From NCBI GenBank assembly GCA_947178165.1, contig CAMWXH010000007.1, positions 1-58,022 of the forward strand: a stretch of 58,022 nt of DNA. Direction: 5' to 3'. Numbering within the stretch: the stretch's first letter is position 1; each line of letters opens with the position of its first letter. This document shows positions 1 through 8,143 of the stretch, piece by piece. Source of the DNA: an uncultured Porphyromonadaceae bacterium. Its GTDB lineage: Bacteria; Bacteroidota; Bacteroidia; Bacteroidales; Muribaculaceae. The position numbers and the translations under genes are program-made. The notes beneath the pieces were generated by a model, which was not told the origin of the DNA, did not search any database, and was given only the letters and a program-made list of their open reading frames with translations.

Positions 1-1023
1 TTTCCGAGTTGCACTAAGGATGAGTTCAAAATCAATGGCAAAATTGAGGGAGGAGCAAGCAAGTCGGTGGTGCTCGAAAAGCCTGATTTCCATGGTCGCT
101 GGATGGCTGTGGATTCTGCGCGTGTCGGCAACGACGATGAGTTTTCAATCGTATGTTCGCGTCCTTCAGCCCCTGAAATTTACAGGCTTGCTTTGGGCGA
201 CCGTTATATCTATCTGCCGGTTGATTCAACAGAGACGCTTACGGTAAATGCAAGGGCCATGAATTTCGGTTCGGATTTCACCATCTCCGGGTCAATCCAG
301 GCAGAAAAGATGGCCGAGTTTGAGAAAGAACTGCAGGCTCTTGATTTCAACGACAAGGAAAAGAGGGAAGAGTTCAAGAGAAATGTCTATTCCAAGTATC
401 TTAAAGATGCACAAGGGGGAATTATAAGCTACTATGTCCTTACGAAGGTTGTCGGTGACAAGCCGTTATATGATATTCAGGATGATTCGGATGCGAAGTA
501 TTATGCCGCAGTGGCTACAGCGTTTGAACAGTATCGTCCCAATGATCCCCATGCGGGTATGCTGCGCGCCGCCTCTATCGATGCATTGAAGCGTAAGAAT
601 TCAGCCGCAGGTAAAAAGAGGGTTGTGGAAGCTGAGGAGATTAAAATCATAGACATCGCCCTCCCTGATGAAAACGGGCAGGAGGTGAAGCTGTCGGAGA
701 CCATGGGCAATGGAAAGAGAGGAGTGATGATTGTGTCGATGATGAATGAGAAGGAGTCGCCTGCAATAAACAAGGCTCTCTCTGAACTTCACGGATCGAG
801 GCCTGTCACCTTCTATATGGTATCGCTTGACACTGACCAGTATGCCTGGAGAGATGCGGCCAAGAATCTCCCTTGGGTGACAGTGTCGGATCCTGAAGGA
901 AGAAATTCGGGAATCATTACCAAATATAATATAGGCACATTGCCGGCTTTCTTTATCTTTGACTCTGACGGCCAGCTTGTGGATCGCGCTTTCTCTCTGG
1001 AGGAGCTGAATAAGAAGATTTAG
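1..1023 (+). CDS. Thioredoxin-like lipoprotein with DUF4369-type N-terminus (5' partial)
   Basis: The frame is open from the first base, so the start lies outside the window. The first residues read FPSCTKDEFKINGKI: Ser-Cys looks like the end of a lipobox, so only the signal peptide is probably missing and Cys4 of the visible part would carry the lipid. The N-terminal half resembles the DUF4369 domain of Bacteroidetes AhpC/TSA-type lipoproteins. The C-terminal half has a thioredoxin fold with the cis-proline region (IGTLPAFFIFDSDG), but where CxxC is expected the sequence reads SMMNEKES, so no redox-active cysteine pair is present. It is probably a surface or periplasmic protein with a degenerate, non-redox thioredoxin domain; the function is unknown. 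The TAG stop is also the first unit of a 9-bp tandem repeat. Confidence 0.8.
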   Translation, partial: FPSCTKDEFKINGKIEGGASKSVVLEKPDFHGRWMAVDSARVGNDDEFSIVCSRPSAPEIYRLALGDRYIYLPVDSTETLTVNARAMNFGSDFTISGSIQAEKMAEFEKELQALDFNDKEKREEFKRNVYSKYLKDAQGGIISYYVLTKVVGDKPLYDIQDDSDAKYYAAVATAFEQYRPNDPHAGMLRAASIDALKRKNSAAGKKRVVEAEEIKIIDIALPDENGQEVKLSETMGNGKRGVMIVSMMNEKESPAINKALSELHGSRPVTFYMVSLDTDQYAWRDAAKNLPWVTVSDPEGRNSGIITKYNIGTLPAFFIFDSDGQLVDRAFSLEELNKKI

Positions 1024-1092
1024 GCTTTTTAGGCAGGATAGGCTTTATAGGCGAGATAGGCGTAATAGGCATTTTAGGCGAGATGGGCGACT
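1021..1092. repeat. 9-bp tandem repeat, eight TAGGCNNNN units
   Basis: Eight consecutive 9-nt units: taggctttt, taggcagga, taggcttta, taggcgaga, taggcgtaa, taggcattt, taggcgaga, tgggcgact. The first unit contains the stop codon of the upstream gene. As 9 is a multiple of 3, every following unit but the last puts another TAG in the same frame. The same family recurs at 10800-10844. Confidence 0.9.
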
Positions 1093-1107
1093 AAAAAAAT
1101 TAATGAA

Positions 1108-1437
1108 ATGGATTGGAAAGATATGTTGGCTCAGATGAAAGATTCCCTTCCCGAAGGGGAGTCCGTGGAGGAGCCTTCTCAGGCACCGGAGATGAAAAAG
1201 GGGCCTGTGAAGAGGGAGAAGTTGAGCGTTGCGATGGAGCGCAAGGGGAGAGGTGGCAAAACCGCCACAATCATCTTCGGATTTGCCGGAAGCGATGAAG
1301 AAGTGGCAGAGGTTGCCACTCGTCTCAAGCATCGTCTGGGCACCGGCGGCTCCTCTCGCGGCGGCGAGATCCTGCTTCAAGGAGATGTGAGGGAGAAGGT
1401 TAAGCCTCTTCTTAAAGATATGGGATTTAGGTTATAA
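1108..1437 (+). CDS. SUI1/YciH-family translation initiation factor
   Basis: A 109-residue protein with a C-terminal SUI1 (eIF1-like) domain. The diagnostic stretch begins at RKGRGGKTATII, followed by the LKHRLGTGGS loop and GEILLQGDVREKVKPLL. The first 40 residues are a charged, probably flexible tail. Bacterial YciH proteins are thought to influence start-codon or initiator tRNA fidelity; the role here is by homology only. The length is usual for the family. It sits 84 bp after the preceding lipoprotein gene, separated by the 9-bp repeat array, and is followed by a palindromic element. Confidence 0.88.
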   Translation: MDWKDMLAQMKDSLPEGESVEEPSQAPEMKKGPVKREKLSVAMERKGRGGKTATIIFGFAGSDEEVAEVATRLKHRLGTGGSSRGGEILLQGDVREKVKPLLKDMGFRL

Positions 1438-1440
1438 AGA

Positions 1441-1620
1441 GGGTGTGTCATAACGGCCCGTCTGGGTCGTTGGTTGAGATTTCAACTTCGGTCACATACG
1501 TGAGTATGCTCCCTCAGCCTCAATCTCAACCGCCTACCATCCGAACCATTCTGACAGCACCCTCGCCATCCGGATAAAAACATTACGATGCGTCAAATTA
1601 TTGCTTTTTGACACACCACC
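1441..1620. repeat. Palindromic intergenic element 1 (MITE/REP-like)
   Basis: About 180 bp bounded by inverted ends GGTGTGTCA (1442-1450) and TGACACACC (about 1609-1618). Inside, a 10-bp perfect stem (GGTTGAGATT at 1472-1481 with AATCTCAACC at 1522-1531) supports a 22-nt head at 1491-1512 that starts GTCACATAC and ends GTATGCTCC. No coding capacity was seen. The structure suggests a non-autonomous mobile or REP-like element; no transposase is present in the window. Confidence 0.65.
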
Positions 1621-1658
1621 GATTAGGTTTATAAGATTGATATATAGGAGGAAGGAAA

Positions 1659-4600
1659 ATGCTTGAATTGCAACGTGCATCTGCCGGTTCCGGCAAGACA
1701 TTCACTCTGGCCAAGAAATTTATTTGGTATTATATCACCATACAGGATGAAAACGGCCGGCGCAGACTCCGCGCCAACGCGGAGCTGGCCGATTCATTAG
1801 GCCATATATTGGCTGTGACCTTCACCAACAAGGCCACTAATGAGATGCAGCAGCGCATTGTGGAGAAGCTTTATGCTCTCGGTTATCCTTCTCTGACGGG
1901 GAAAAAGCCTGATTATATGGATGAATTCCTTTCCGAACTTAATGAGGGTTCGGAAAAGAGGGTAACAGAGGGGGATATAAGTGCGACATGCCACCGGGCA
2001 GTCAGCTTGCTCCTCAATAATTATTCCGACTTTCAGGTTTCCACGATCGATTCCTTCTTCCAACAGGTGCTTCGAACATTTGCATACGAGTCGGATCTGA
2101 GTGATTCCTATAGGATTGAACTTGATACGGATTATCTATCGGCCATGGCCATTGATGCCCTTCTGGAGGATATAAATTCAGGTCGCGACCAATCCGGGGC
2201 TTCATTCTGGATCGGGGAGCTTATGGGCAGGGCAAAGAGCGATGGAAAGAAATGGAATATCTTTGCAAAAAGCGAGGCAGGAGATAACCCTTACTCCTTG
2301 CTTACAGAATCGGTGAAGCGTCTTGAAAATGAAGAGTTCAAGGAGATAAGACGTTCTTTGGACAGTTATTTCGCCACCGATCCGGATTTCACCGGGATAT
2401 ATCTTGATATGCAGCATAAATATGAAGCTCCCGTGAAAGGGCTTTTTAAGGAATTGCGTGATATTTCCAAAAAGATGCGATGCATATTGGATTCCTCTGA
2501 AAGCAAGCTTGATCCCAAGGATGTAAAGATTTTCCGGCGCAGGCTTGATACAGTGGCCGGCTCCAAGACATTTGAGCTTCCTTTAAATTCCAAGAGGGAG
2601 AAGATTGAAACTCTTGAACAGGATTTCCCCAATACTTATCATTCTCGGAAAAAGAAAGGCGACACCACGGCATATCAGGCAGTGGAAGATGCTGATGCCG
2701 AGATGGCGGAGGCTTACGAAAGATGGTCGTCGGAATTGAGGAGCGCGAAGTTCCGTCACTGGCGGCTGTATCGGGAGAATCTCCCTTTTATGGGTCTCCT
2801 TCAAGTAATCCGCGACAAGCGTGACGAATATCTTCGTGAAAACAATGCCATCGAGCTTGGCGAGACAAATGCCATGCTCCACGACATAATAGGAGAAGAT
2901 GACGCTCCATTCATTTATGAGCGAATCGGCACGCGCCTGAATCATTTCCTTATCGATGAATTTCAGGACACATCCAAGATGCAATGGCTCAATATGAGTC
3001 CGTTGCTCCATGAGAGTGTGGGTCGGGGCAATGAAAACCTGATAATAGGTGATGCGAAACAGAGTATCTATCGTTTTCGTAATGCCGATTCATCGCTTAT
3101 TTCACGAAAGGTGCCGCAGGAGTTTGGATGCGATCAGAATGCGGCTTCATCCTCGTCGGCACAGAATACCAACTGGCGCAGCGAATTAAGGATAGTGCAG
3201 TTCAATAATAGCTTTTTCTCTTTTCTTGCCGGAGAACTTAACCGGACGGTGGGCTCCGGAATTTCGCCGGAACGACGCGATTTCGAGGCGGATTATCTCA
3301 ACGTGGTGCAGCATCCGCATCATAAGAAGGAGTGCGGCTATGTAGAGGTAAGGTGTGGCGTGGAGACAGACCTTCCGTGGAGCGAATATGTATTAGGCTC
3401 AATAACCGGGATTGTTGAAGATGTGCTTGCGCGAGGTTTCCGGATGCGCGATATCGCTGTGCTTGTGGATCGTAATTCAGAGGGAGAGGATGTAATAGCC
3501 ACCTTTACTGAATATAATTCCCAACTTCCGGCAGGGGGGCTCCGGCTTGAATATGTAAGCGAACAATCATTGAAGCTTACTTCATCGGCTGCGGTGGCTC
3601 TTGTTGTGTCGGTGCTTGAAACCATTTGCAGGGGAGCCGACCCTGAAGTTCGCGCCGGGGAGGAGAGGGCGCGCCGCGGAGTGGCAGACTGGTCGGAGGT
3701 GGCTTGCAATTTCAAATTCTTTGCCCTTCGTCATCCGGAGCTTTCCACTCCCGATTGTCTTGCCGGTTTCTTTGAGGAGGGGGGCGATAACGATGCGATA
3801 GGGGAGATGCTTAAAAAGATGCAGGCCGTGACGCTTCCGGCTCTTGTGGAATCTATCGTAGCCGAGTTTATTCCGGCTGATATACGACGCACTGACGCTG
3901 TATTCCTGGCTGCCTTTCAGGATATGGTGCTGGAATATTGCGAAAGCCGCCCATCTGATATAGCTTCATTCCTCAGGTGGTGGAGCGACAAGAAGAAGAG
4001 CGCATCGATATCCTCACCTGAAGAGATGGACGCAATAACGGTTATGACAGTCCATAAATCAAAGGGACTTGAATTTCCGATAGTCATAGTGCCCTTTGCA
4101 AATGCAACTTTCAAGGATGGCTCAGTGAAAAAGGAATGGAGATGGATAAAGCCTGCAGTTGTTGATTCGGAGAAGGGCAGCCTTCCTCCTTTCATCCCTA
4201 TCCCCACAGCATCGATTGTTGAAGGAACCTCACATGAACATGTGCTCAATGAGTATTATGACTTGCGGAAAATGGATAGCATGAACTCCATTTACGTGGC
4301 CTTCACCCGAGCGGCGCGAGAGCTTTACATATTTTCAAAACCATCAGGCAGGACGGAAGACCCGGTTGGCATGGCCGGTTTGTTCGGCAAATTTTTTGAA
4401 ATGGAAAAAGGTCAGGATGCCGGCGCAGCAGGAGTGGAGATGATGCAGCCATCTGCAATCGGCATCTCAAGTCCCGGCATCTTCACTTATGGCGAGAAAT
4501 CAATTAAGGAAAGCGAGGAAAATATAGGACCCGAAGGAGAGGAGCATGTAATAGCGGATTATGCTGTGCGTCCCACCCCTGATTTCCTTCTTTACCGCAT

Positions 4601-5099
4601 GGAGGATTTGCCGGAGGTTATTGACGCAGAAGATCCGGAACTTTCTGATGATGCCGATCCGCGTTCGGAAGGAAATATCCTTCATGAGATTATGCAGGAA
4701 GTCAGCCATCAGTCTGATATTCCGCGTGCGGTGAGAAGGATGGCCATTAAGGGGGTGATAACCTCAGCAGATGCATCGCGCCTTGGGGCATTCCTTACAG
4801 TCATGACCTCGCGGCCAGAGGTGAAATCATGGTTTGACGGCAATTGGCGTGTGGTGAACGAACGGCCATTGCTTCGCGCCGGAAGAAACATGAAGCGTCC
4901 TGACAGGGTTATGATTTCAGCGGACGGGGACGCGGTGGTGGTGGATTATAAATTCGGGGAGTCGATGAGCACACACCGCCGGTATGCCTCGCAGGTGCAT
5001 GAATATGTGGAAACCCTGAAAGACACGGGGCAATTCCGGAGCGTTACAGGGTATCTTTGGTATGTTAAACTTGACAAGCTCGAGCTTGTGGCAAGATGA
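1659..5099 (+). CDS. UvrD/RecB-like helicase-nuclease (AddA-type)
   Basis: An 1146-residue superfamily 1 helicase with a C-terminal nuclease. Walker A is ASAGSGKT (residues 7-14). Motif Ia is in AVTFTNKATNEMQ, motif II is LIDEFQDTS, motif III region IIGDAKQSIYRFR, motif V is TVHKSKGLEFPIVIV, and motif VI is YVAFTRAARELYI. The C-terminus carries a RecB/AddA-like nuclease: GNILHEIMQ, RPDRVM, then VVDYK (Asp1096, Lys1098). By family it resects double-strand breaks for recombination. Its usual partner, an AddB-like nuclease, is not next to it here. The ATG is preceded by a strong AGGAGG, unusual in this phylum. Confidence 0.9.
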   Translation: MLELQRASAGSGKTFTLAKKFIWYYITIQDENGRRRLRANAELADSLGHILAVTFTNKATNEMQQRIVEKLYALGYPSLTGKKPDYMDEFLSELNEGSEKRVTEGDISATCHRAVSLLLNNYSDFQVSTIDSFFQQVLRTFAYESDLSDSYRIELDTDYLSAMAIDALLEDINSGRDQSGASFWIGELMGRAKSDGKKWNIFAKSEAGDNPYSLLTESVKRLENEEFKEIRRSLDSYFATDPDFTGIYLDMQHKYEAPVKGLFKELRDISKKMRCILDSSESKLDPKDVKIFRRRLDTVAGSKTFELPLNSKREKIETLEQDFPNTYHSRKKKGDTTAYQAVEDADAEMAEAYERWSSELRSAKFRHWRLYRENLPFMGLLQVIRDKRDEYLRENNAIELGETNAMLHDIIGEDDAPFIYERIGTRLNHFLIDEFQDTSKMQWLNMSPLLHESVGRGNENLIIGDAKQSIYRFRNADSSLISRKVPQEFGCDQNAASSSSAQNTNWRSELRIVQFNNSFFSFLAGELNRTVGSGISPERRDFEADYLNVVQHPHHKKECGYVEVRCGVETDLPWSEYVLGSITGIVEDVLARGFRMRDIAVLVDRNSEGEDVIATFTEYNSQLPAGGLRLEYVSEQSLKLTSSAAVALVVSVLETICRGADPEVRAGEERARRGVADWSEVACNFKFFALRHPELSTPDCLAGFFEEGGDNDAIGEMLKKMQAVTLPALVESIVAEFIPADIRRTDAVFLAAFQDMVLEYCESRPSDIASFLRWWSDKKKSASISSPEEMDAITVMTVHKSKGLEFPIVIVPFANATFKDGSVKKEWRWIKPAVVDSEKGSLPPFIPIPTASIVEGTSHEHVLNEYYDLRKMDSMNSIYVAFTRAARELYIFSKPSGRTEDPVGMAGLFGKFFEMEKGQDAGAAGVEMMQPSAIGISSPGIFTYGEKSIKESEENIGPEGEEHVIADYAVRPTPDFLLYRMEDLPEVIDAEDPELSDDADPRSEGNILHEIMQEVSHQSDIPRAVRRMAIKGVITSADASRLGAFLTVMTSRPEVKSWFDGNWRVVNERPLLRAGRNMKRPDRVMISADGDAVVVDYKFGESMSTHRRYASQVHEYVETLKDTGQFRSVTGYLWYVKLDKLELVAR

Positions 5100-5124
5100 T
5101 TTGCCAAGGTTTTTTCTCTTTATT

Positions 5125-5156
5125 TTTGCAAATAAGAGGATAAAGGGTTAATTTTG
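5125..5156 (+). promoter_or_regulatory. Promoter of gldE
   Basis: TTTG at 5125-5128, 20 nt, then TAATTTTG at 5149-5156. This matches the Bacteroidetes -33/-7 consensus and predicts a start roughly 20 nt before the TTG codon at 5182. It supports that upstream start codon. Confidence 0.7.
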
Positions 5157-5181
5157 TGAAATAATCAATATATAAATCAAA

Positions 5182-6588
5182 TTGGATACAGATCCTTTAC
5201 CGGCATCGCCGTTACTGACATTATTGCTCGCTATCACCGGCAAGACCGTTCCGGCCATCAGTTTCCATTCGCCCGATTCAATGTCGTGGTTTGCATGGTC
5301 GGTGCTTATAGCCATCGTTGTTTGTTGTCTTCTCGTCTCTGCCTTTGTGTCGGGAAGCGAGATTGCATTTTTCGGATTGACACCGCAGGAACTTGATGAT
5401 CTTGAGGAATCGGACACGGCCACCGACAAGAAAGTGCTCCGGTTGCTCTCAAACAGTGAAAAGTTGCTGGCAACTATCCTGATTTCAAATAACCTTGTCA
5501 ACATCACAATGGTAGTGCTCCTCACGTTTGCCATAGGCCAGACCGTGAGTTTTCACAGTGAGGTGGTAAGTTTCCTTATTCAGACAGTCTTCATGACGTT
5601 CCTGCTCCTTCTGTGTGGTGAGATTTTCCCAAAGCTCGTGGCGAGGGGACGCACCTTATGGTGGGTGAGGATGGCCTCGTCGGGGGTAGCATTCCTCAAT
5701 GCTCTTTTCTCCCCGTTGTCGCGCGTGATGGTGAAAAGCTCCTTCATAGTCAAGAGGGTGGTTAGCAAAAAGGAGGAAAATATATCGCCCGATGAACTTG
5801 GCACTGCGCTTGAAATTTCCGATGTGAAAGATTCAAAAGAGAAGGAGATGCTTGAAGGGATCCTGACTTTCGGAGAAAAGGAGGCCAGGGAGATAATGAT
5901 TTCGCGTGTTGACGTGACTGCCATCGAGCTTCACGACTCCTGGGAGAATGCAATCAAGGTGATTCTCGATTCAGGCTATTCGCGCATCCCGGTCTATGAC
6001 ACTTCTCAGGACAGCATTTCCGGAATCCTTTATAGCAAGGACCTTCTTCCATATATAGGGAAGGTTGATGAGTCGTTCAGATGGCAGAAGCTTATACGCG
6101 AAGCCTATTTTGTGCCTGAATCAAGGATGATTGACGACCTTCTTGAAGATTTCCGTAAACGCAAGATTCACATTGCCATCGTAATTGATGAATATGGGGG
6201 CACACAGGGAATCGTTACCTTGGAGGATATCATCGAGCAGATTGTAGGCGATATCGATGACGAGTATGATGAAGTTGCCTCAATGTATAAGAAAATCAGT
6301 CCGGATTCCTATTATTTCGATGGAAAGATAATGCTCTCCGATTTCTGTGATGTGCTCGGAATAGATGAAGAGGAGTTTGGCGATGTCGGAGACGCCGAAA
6401 CTCTTGCCGGGCTTCTCCTTAATATAAAAGGTGACTTTCCGGCGCCCAAGGAAGTGATAGAGAAATATGGGTTGAAATTCCTTATTCTCAAGATGGAGAA
6501 ACACCGCATAGTCAAGGTGAAAGTGACCGTACTTCCTAAAGAGGCTGATAAAGAAGAGGATTCTGAGGCGAAAGCGACGGAAAAATAA
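5182..6588 (+). CDS. gldE: Gliding-motility-associated CBS-domain membrane protein GldE
   Basis: A 468-residue CNNM/hemolysin-C-like protein. The N-terminus has several hydrophobic helices (DUF21/CNNM region, about residues 35-190), including the family segment VSGSEIAFFGL. A CBS pair follows (about 205-340; SRIPVYD and IAIVIDEYGGTQGIVTLEDIIEQIVGDI region) and a CorC/HlyC-type C-terminal domain (about 355-440). The start is TTG; the encoded DTDP.PASPLL opening fits GldE proteins, and a promoter lies just upstream. An internal ATG at 5281 would delete this conserved beginning. GldE is linked by family to gliding or type IX secretion, although many non-motile gut Bacteroidales keep it. It overlaps the next gene by one base (TAATG). 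Confidence 0.88.
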   Translation: MDTDPLPASPLLTLLLAITGKTVPAISFHSPDSMSWFAWSVLIAIVVCCLLVSAFVSGSEIAFFGLTPQELDDLEESDTATDKKVLRLLSNSEKLLATILISNNLVNITMVVLLTFAIGQTVSFHSEVVSFLIQTVFMTFLLLLCGEIFPKLVARGRTLWWVRMASSGVAFLNALFSPLSRVMVKSSFIVKRVVSKKEENISPDELGTALEISDVKDSKEKEMLEGILTFGEKEAREIMISRVDVTAIELHDSWENAIKVILDSGYSRIPVYDTSQDSISGILYSKDLLPYIGKVDESFRWQKLIREAYFVPESRMIDDLLEDFRKRKIHIAIVIDEYGGTQGIVTLEDIIEQIVGDIDDEYDEVASMYKKISPDSYYFDGKIMLSDFCDVLGIDEEEFGDVGDAETLAGLLLNIKGDFPAPKEVIEKYGLKFLILKMEKHRIVKVKVTVLPKEADKEEDSEAKATEK

Positions 6589-7280
6589 TGAAAATTAAGG
6601 ATATGGAAACAGAGTTTATATATTGGAGACATCCTTCTATTCCCGGTATCAAGATTGAGGAGGTGTGTGGCGGAGAGGACAAGAGCGGTAAGCTTTGGAA
6701 AGAGATGGCCTATCAGCTTTATTGTGAGAATGGCAAGGAATCGTACAGGGAGATAGGCCATTTCCATAACGGCGCTCCATTCCTCTTTGGAGAGGAATCG
6801 CGCATATCCATATCGCATGCCGATCATTTCCTTGTTGTGGCAACCCTTCCGGCTACTCCCGAGGTTGACTTAGCAGTATTTACCCGGCGTGCTGCAATGG
6901 GGATAGATGCAGAGCGGACCGACCGTAAGCAGGTGCTGAATGTGAGGGAGAGGTATCTTTCCGGCCGCGAGCTTGAGATGATTCCGGCCGATGACCTGCA
7001 GGCTAACGTAATGGCCTGGACCATAAAGGAAGCATGTTATAAGGCTCTTCTCTGCGAGGGCATTGATTTCCGCGAGGATATCAGGATTGAATGCATGCCC
7101 GGCATCTCTCCCGCCGTTCCGGTATATGATAAGAAAGAATTCCCTGAAATTGTTTATGGGAAGGCATTGTGCCGAAGAGAGGGTGAAGAGATTGAGCTGA
7201 CGCTTTTCAGCTATGAATCCGAAGGACATATTGTCACTCTTGCCTACAGTCCGCAGTGTGCTAAATTTGCCAAGGGATAA
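6588..7280 (+). CDS. 4'-phosphopantetheinyl transferase superfamily protein
   Basis: A 230-residue protein with the Sfp/AcpS-type signature: GIDAERTDR (about residues 105-113) supplies the Mg-binding acidic residues, and WTIKEACYKALL carries the conserved Glu and Lys. The enzyme class moves phosphopantetheine from CoA to a carrier-protein serine. Translationally coupled to gldE (TAATG overlap), an arrangement common in Bacteroidales. The substrate carrier cannot be told from the sequence. A terminator follows at 7327-7359. Confidence 0.85.
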   Translation: MKIKDMETEFIYWRHPSIPGIKIEEVCGGEDKSGKLWKEMAYQLYCENGKESYREIGHFHNGAPFLFGEESRISISHADHFLVVATLPATPEVDLAVFTRRAAMGIDAERTDRKQVLNVRERYLSGRELEMIPADDLQANVMAWTIKEACYKALLCEGIDFREDIRIECMPGISPAVPVYDKKEFPEIVYGKALCRREGEEIELTLFSYESEGHIVTLAYSPQCAKFAKG

Positions 7281-7326
7281 GATGCAGGAGGCAGAATCAT
7301 CATTCTATCATTCATAAAACTGAATT

Positions 7327-7359
7327 AAGAAGGCACCGTCATCACTGCGGTGCCTTCTT
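7327..7359 (+). terminator. Rho-independent terminator after the phosphopantetheinyl transferase
   Basis: AAGAAGGCACCG (7327-7338) pairs perfectly with CGGTGCCTTCTT (7348-7359), followed by a short T-rich stretch. Confidence 0.75.
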
Positions 7360-7431
7360 TCACATAGATGGCTGTTCAAATCTTTTAAATAATTATAGTT
7401 TTGCAGGCACGTATTAAACGGCGTAAGGTTA

Positions 7432-7533
7432 TCATGCCGCAATGCTGCGAAGCTGAAGCAAGAGAACCAACAATCCTGAGGCATATATCAAAGCCATGCC
7501 GGCAGATTTAGTAATAGACTGATAATTCTTCAT
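7432..7533 (-). CDS. Putative 33-residue membrane peptide
   Basis: An ATG at 7533 opens a 33-codon frame ending in TGA at 7432-7434. The peptide starts MKNYQSITKSAGMALIYA and continues with a leucine-rich hydrophobic run (GLLVLLLQL) ending RSIAA, which would make one transmembrane helix. A TACTTTTG -7-like box lies upstream on the minus strand; no well-placed -33 box was seen. It is the only structured coding potential in the 526-bp gap. Function unknown; could be a chance ORF. Confidence 0.4.
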   Translation of the reverse strand: MKNYQSITKSAGMALIYASGLLVLLLQLRSIAA

Positions 7534-7806
7534 AAGTAACGGTTTTTGTTTTGACATTACAAAAGTAATAGCACAAACTGCAAAATATAGGCATTGTGAA
7601 TTAAAAATATGTTAACAGGAATAAGATAGGATAAAAAGCTAATAAAAAATAGATAAAAGTGCAATATGTATGTTTAAGCGGAGGGAATTAAACTTTTTTA
7701 AGGAACTAAAGTCTAATAAAATGAAAAAATTTTTTGGTGCATAGTTTTGTGTAAAAAAAATTTACTATATTTGTAGCTAATTATTCATATCAATTATTGT
7801 GAGACC
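7534..7806. other. AT-rich intergenic region upstream of the XRE gene
   Basis: Very AT-rich. A TATATTTG box (7766-7773) lies 34 bp upstream of the XRE start, with TTTG at 7746-7749 (16-nt spacer, shorter than usual). No other feature was recognised. Confidence 0.5.
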
Positions 7807-8016
7807 ATGGAAATAGGAAGTGTGATTCGCAGCAGGCGTCAGAGCCTCAGATCAACCCAAAATGCTTTGGCAGAAATTTCAGGCGTTAGTGTTCGTATGA
7901 TAAAGGCGATTGAAGGAGGATATGCCAATCCTTCAGTCAAGACCTTGACAAAAATTCTTAATGCCCTCGGACTAAAGCTTGTCATTGTTGACAAGGACGA
8001 GAAAGAAAAAGAATAA
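7807..8016 (+). CDS. XRE-family helix-turn-helix protein (HipB-like)
   Basis: A 69-residue protein that is almost entirely one HTH_3 domain: IRSRRQSLRSTQNALAEISGV then SVRMIKAIEGGYANPSVKTLTKI. The C-terminal GLKLVIVDKDEKEKE beta-strand tail is typical of HipB-like antitoxins. No HipA or other toxin gene follows; a terminator lies 36 bp downstream. It is therefore an orphan repressor or a relic of a toxin-antitoxin pair. An imperfect -7 box lies 34 bp upstream. Confidence 0.82.
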   Translation: MEIGSVIRSRRQSLRSTQNALAEISGVSVRMIKAIEGGYANPSVKTLTKILNALGLKLVIVDKDEKEKE

Positions 8017-8051
8017 AAAGAATATTAAAACTTTTTCCTTACAAAAAAGAA

Positions 8052-8082
8052 AACGCAGGCCGTCCGGTCTGCGTTAATTTTT
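8052..8082 (+). terminator. Rho-independent terminator after the XRE gene
   Basis: AACGCAGGCCG pairs with CGGTCTGCGTT (one mismatch) around a 2-nt loop, then AATTTTTTAG. Confidence 0.75.
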
Positions 8083-8143
8083 TAGTTTCGTTTCCGAAAT
8101 ATTGTTGAAATCGTTAATCAAGCTCCTTGAAGATCTGGGTGGG

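Noticed and set aside
1021..1092. CRISPR-like array
   Set aside because: Units are only 9 bp with no spacers, and there are no cas genes.
2583..3011. 142-codon antisense frame in the helicase gene
   Set aside because: No recognisable features; the sense protein is fully supported.
7807..8016. Complete HipBA toxin-antitoxin system
   Set aside because: Only the HipB-like regulator is present; a terminator follows and no kinase gene is adjacent.
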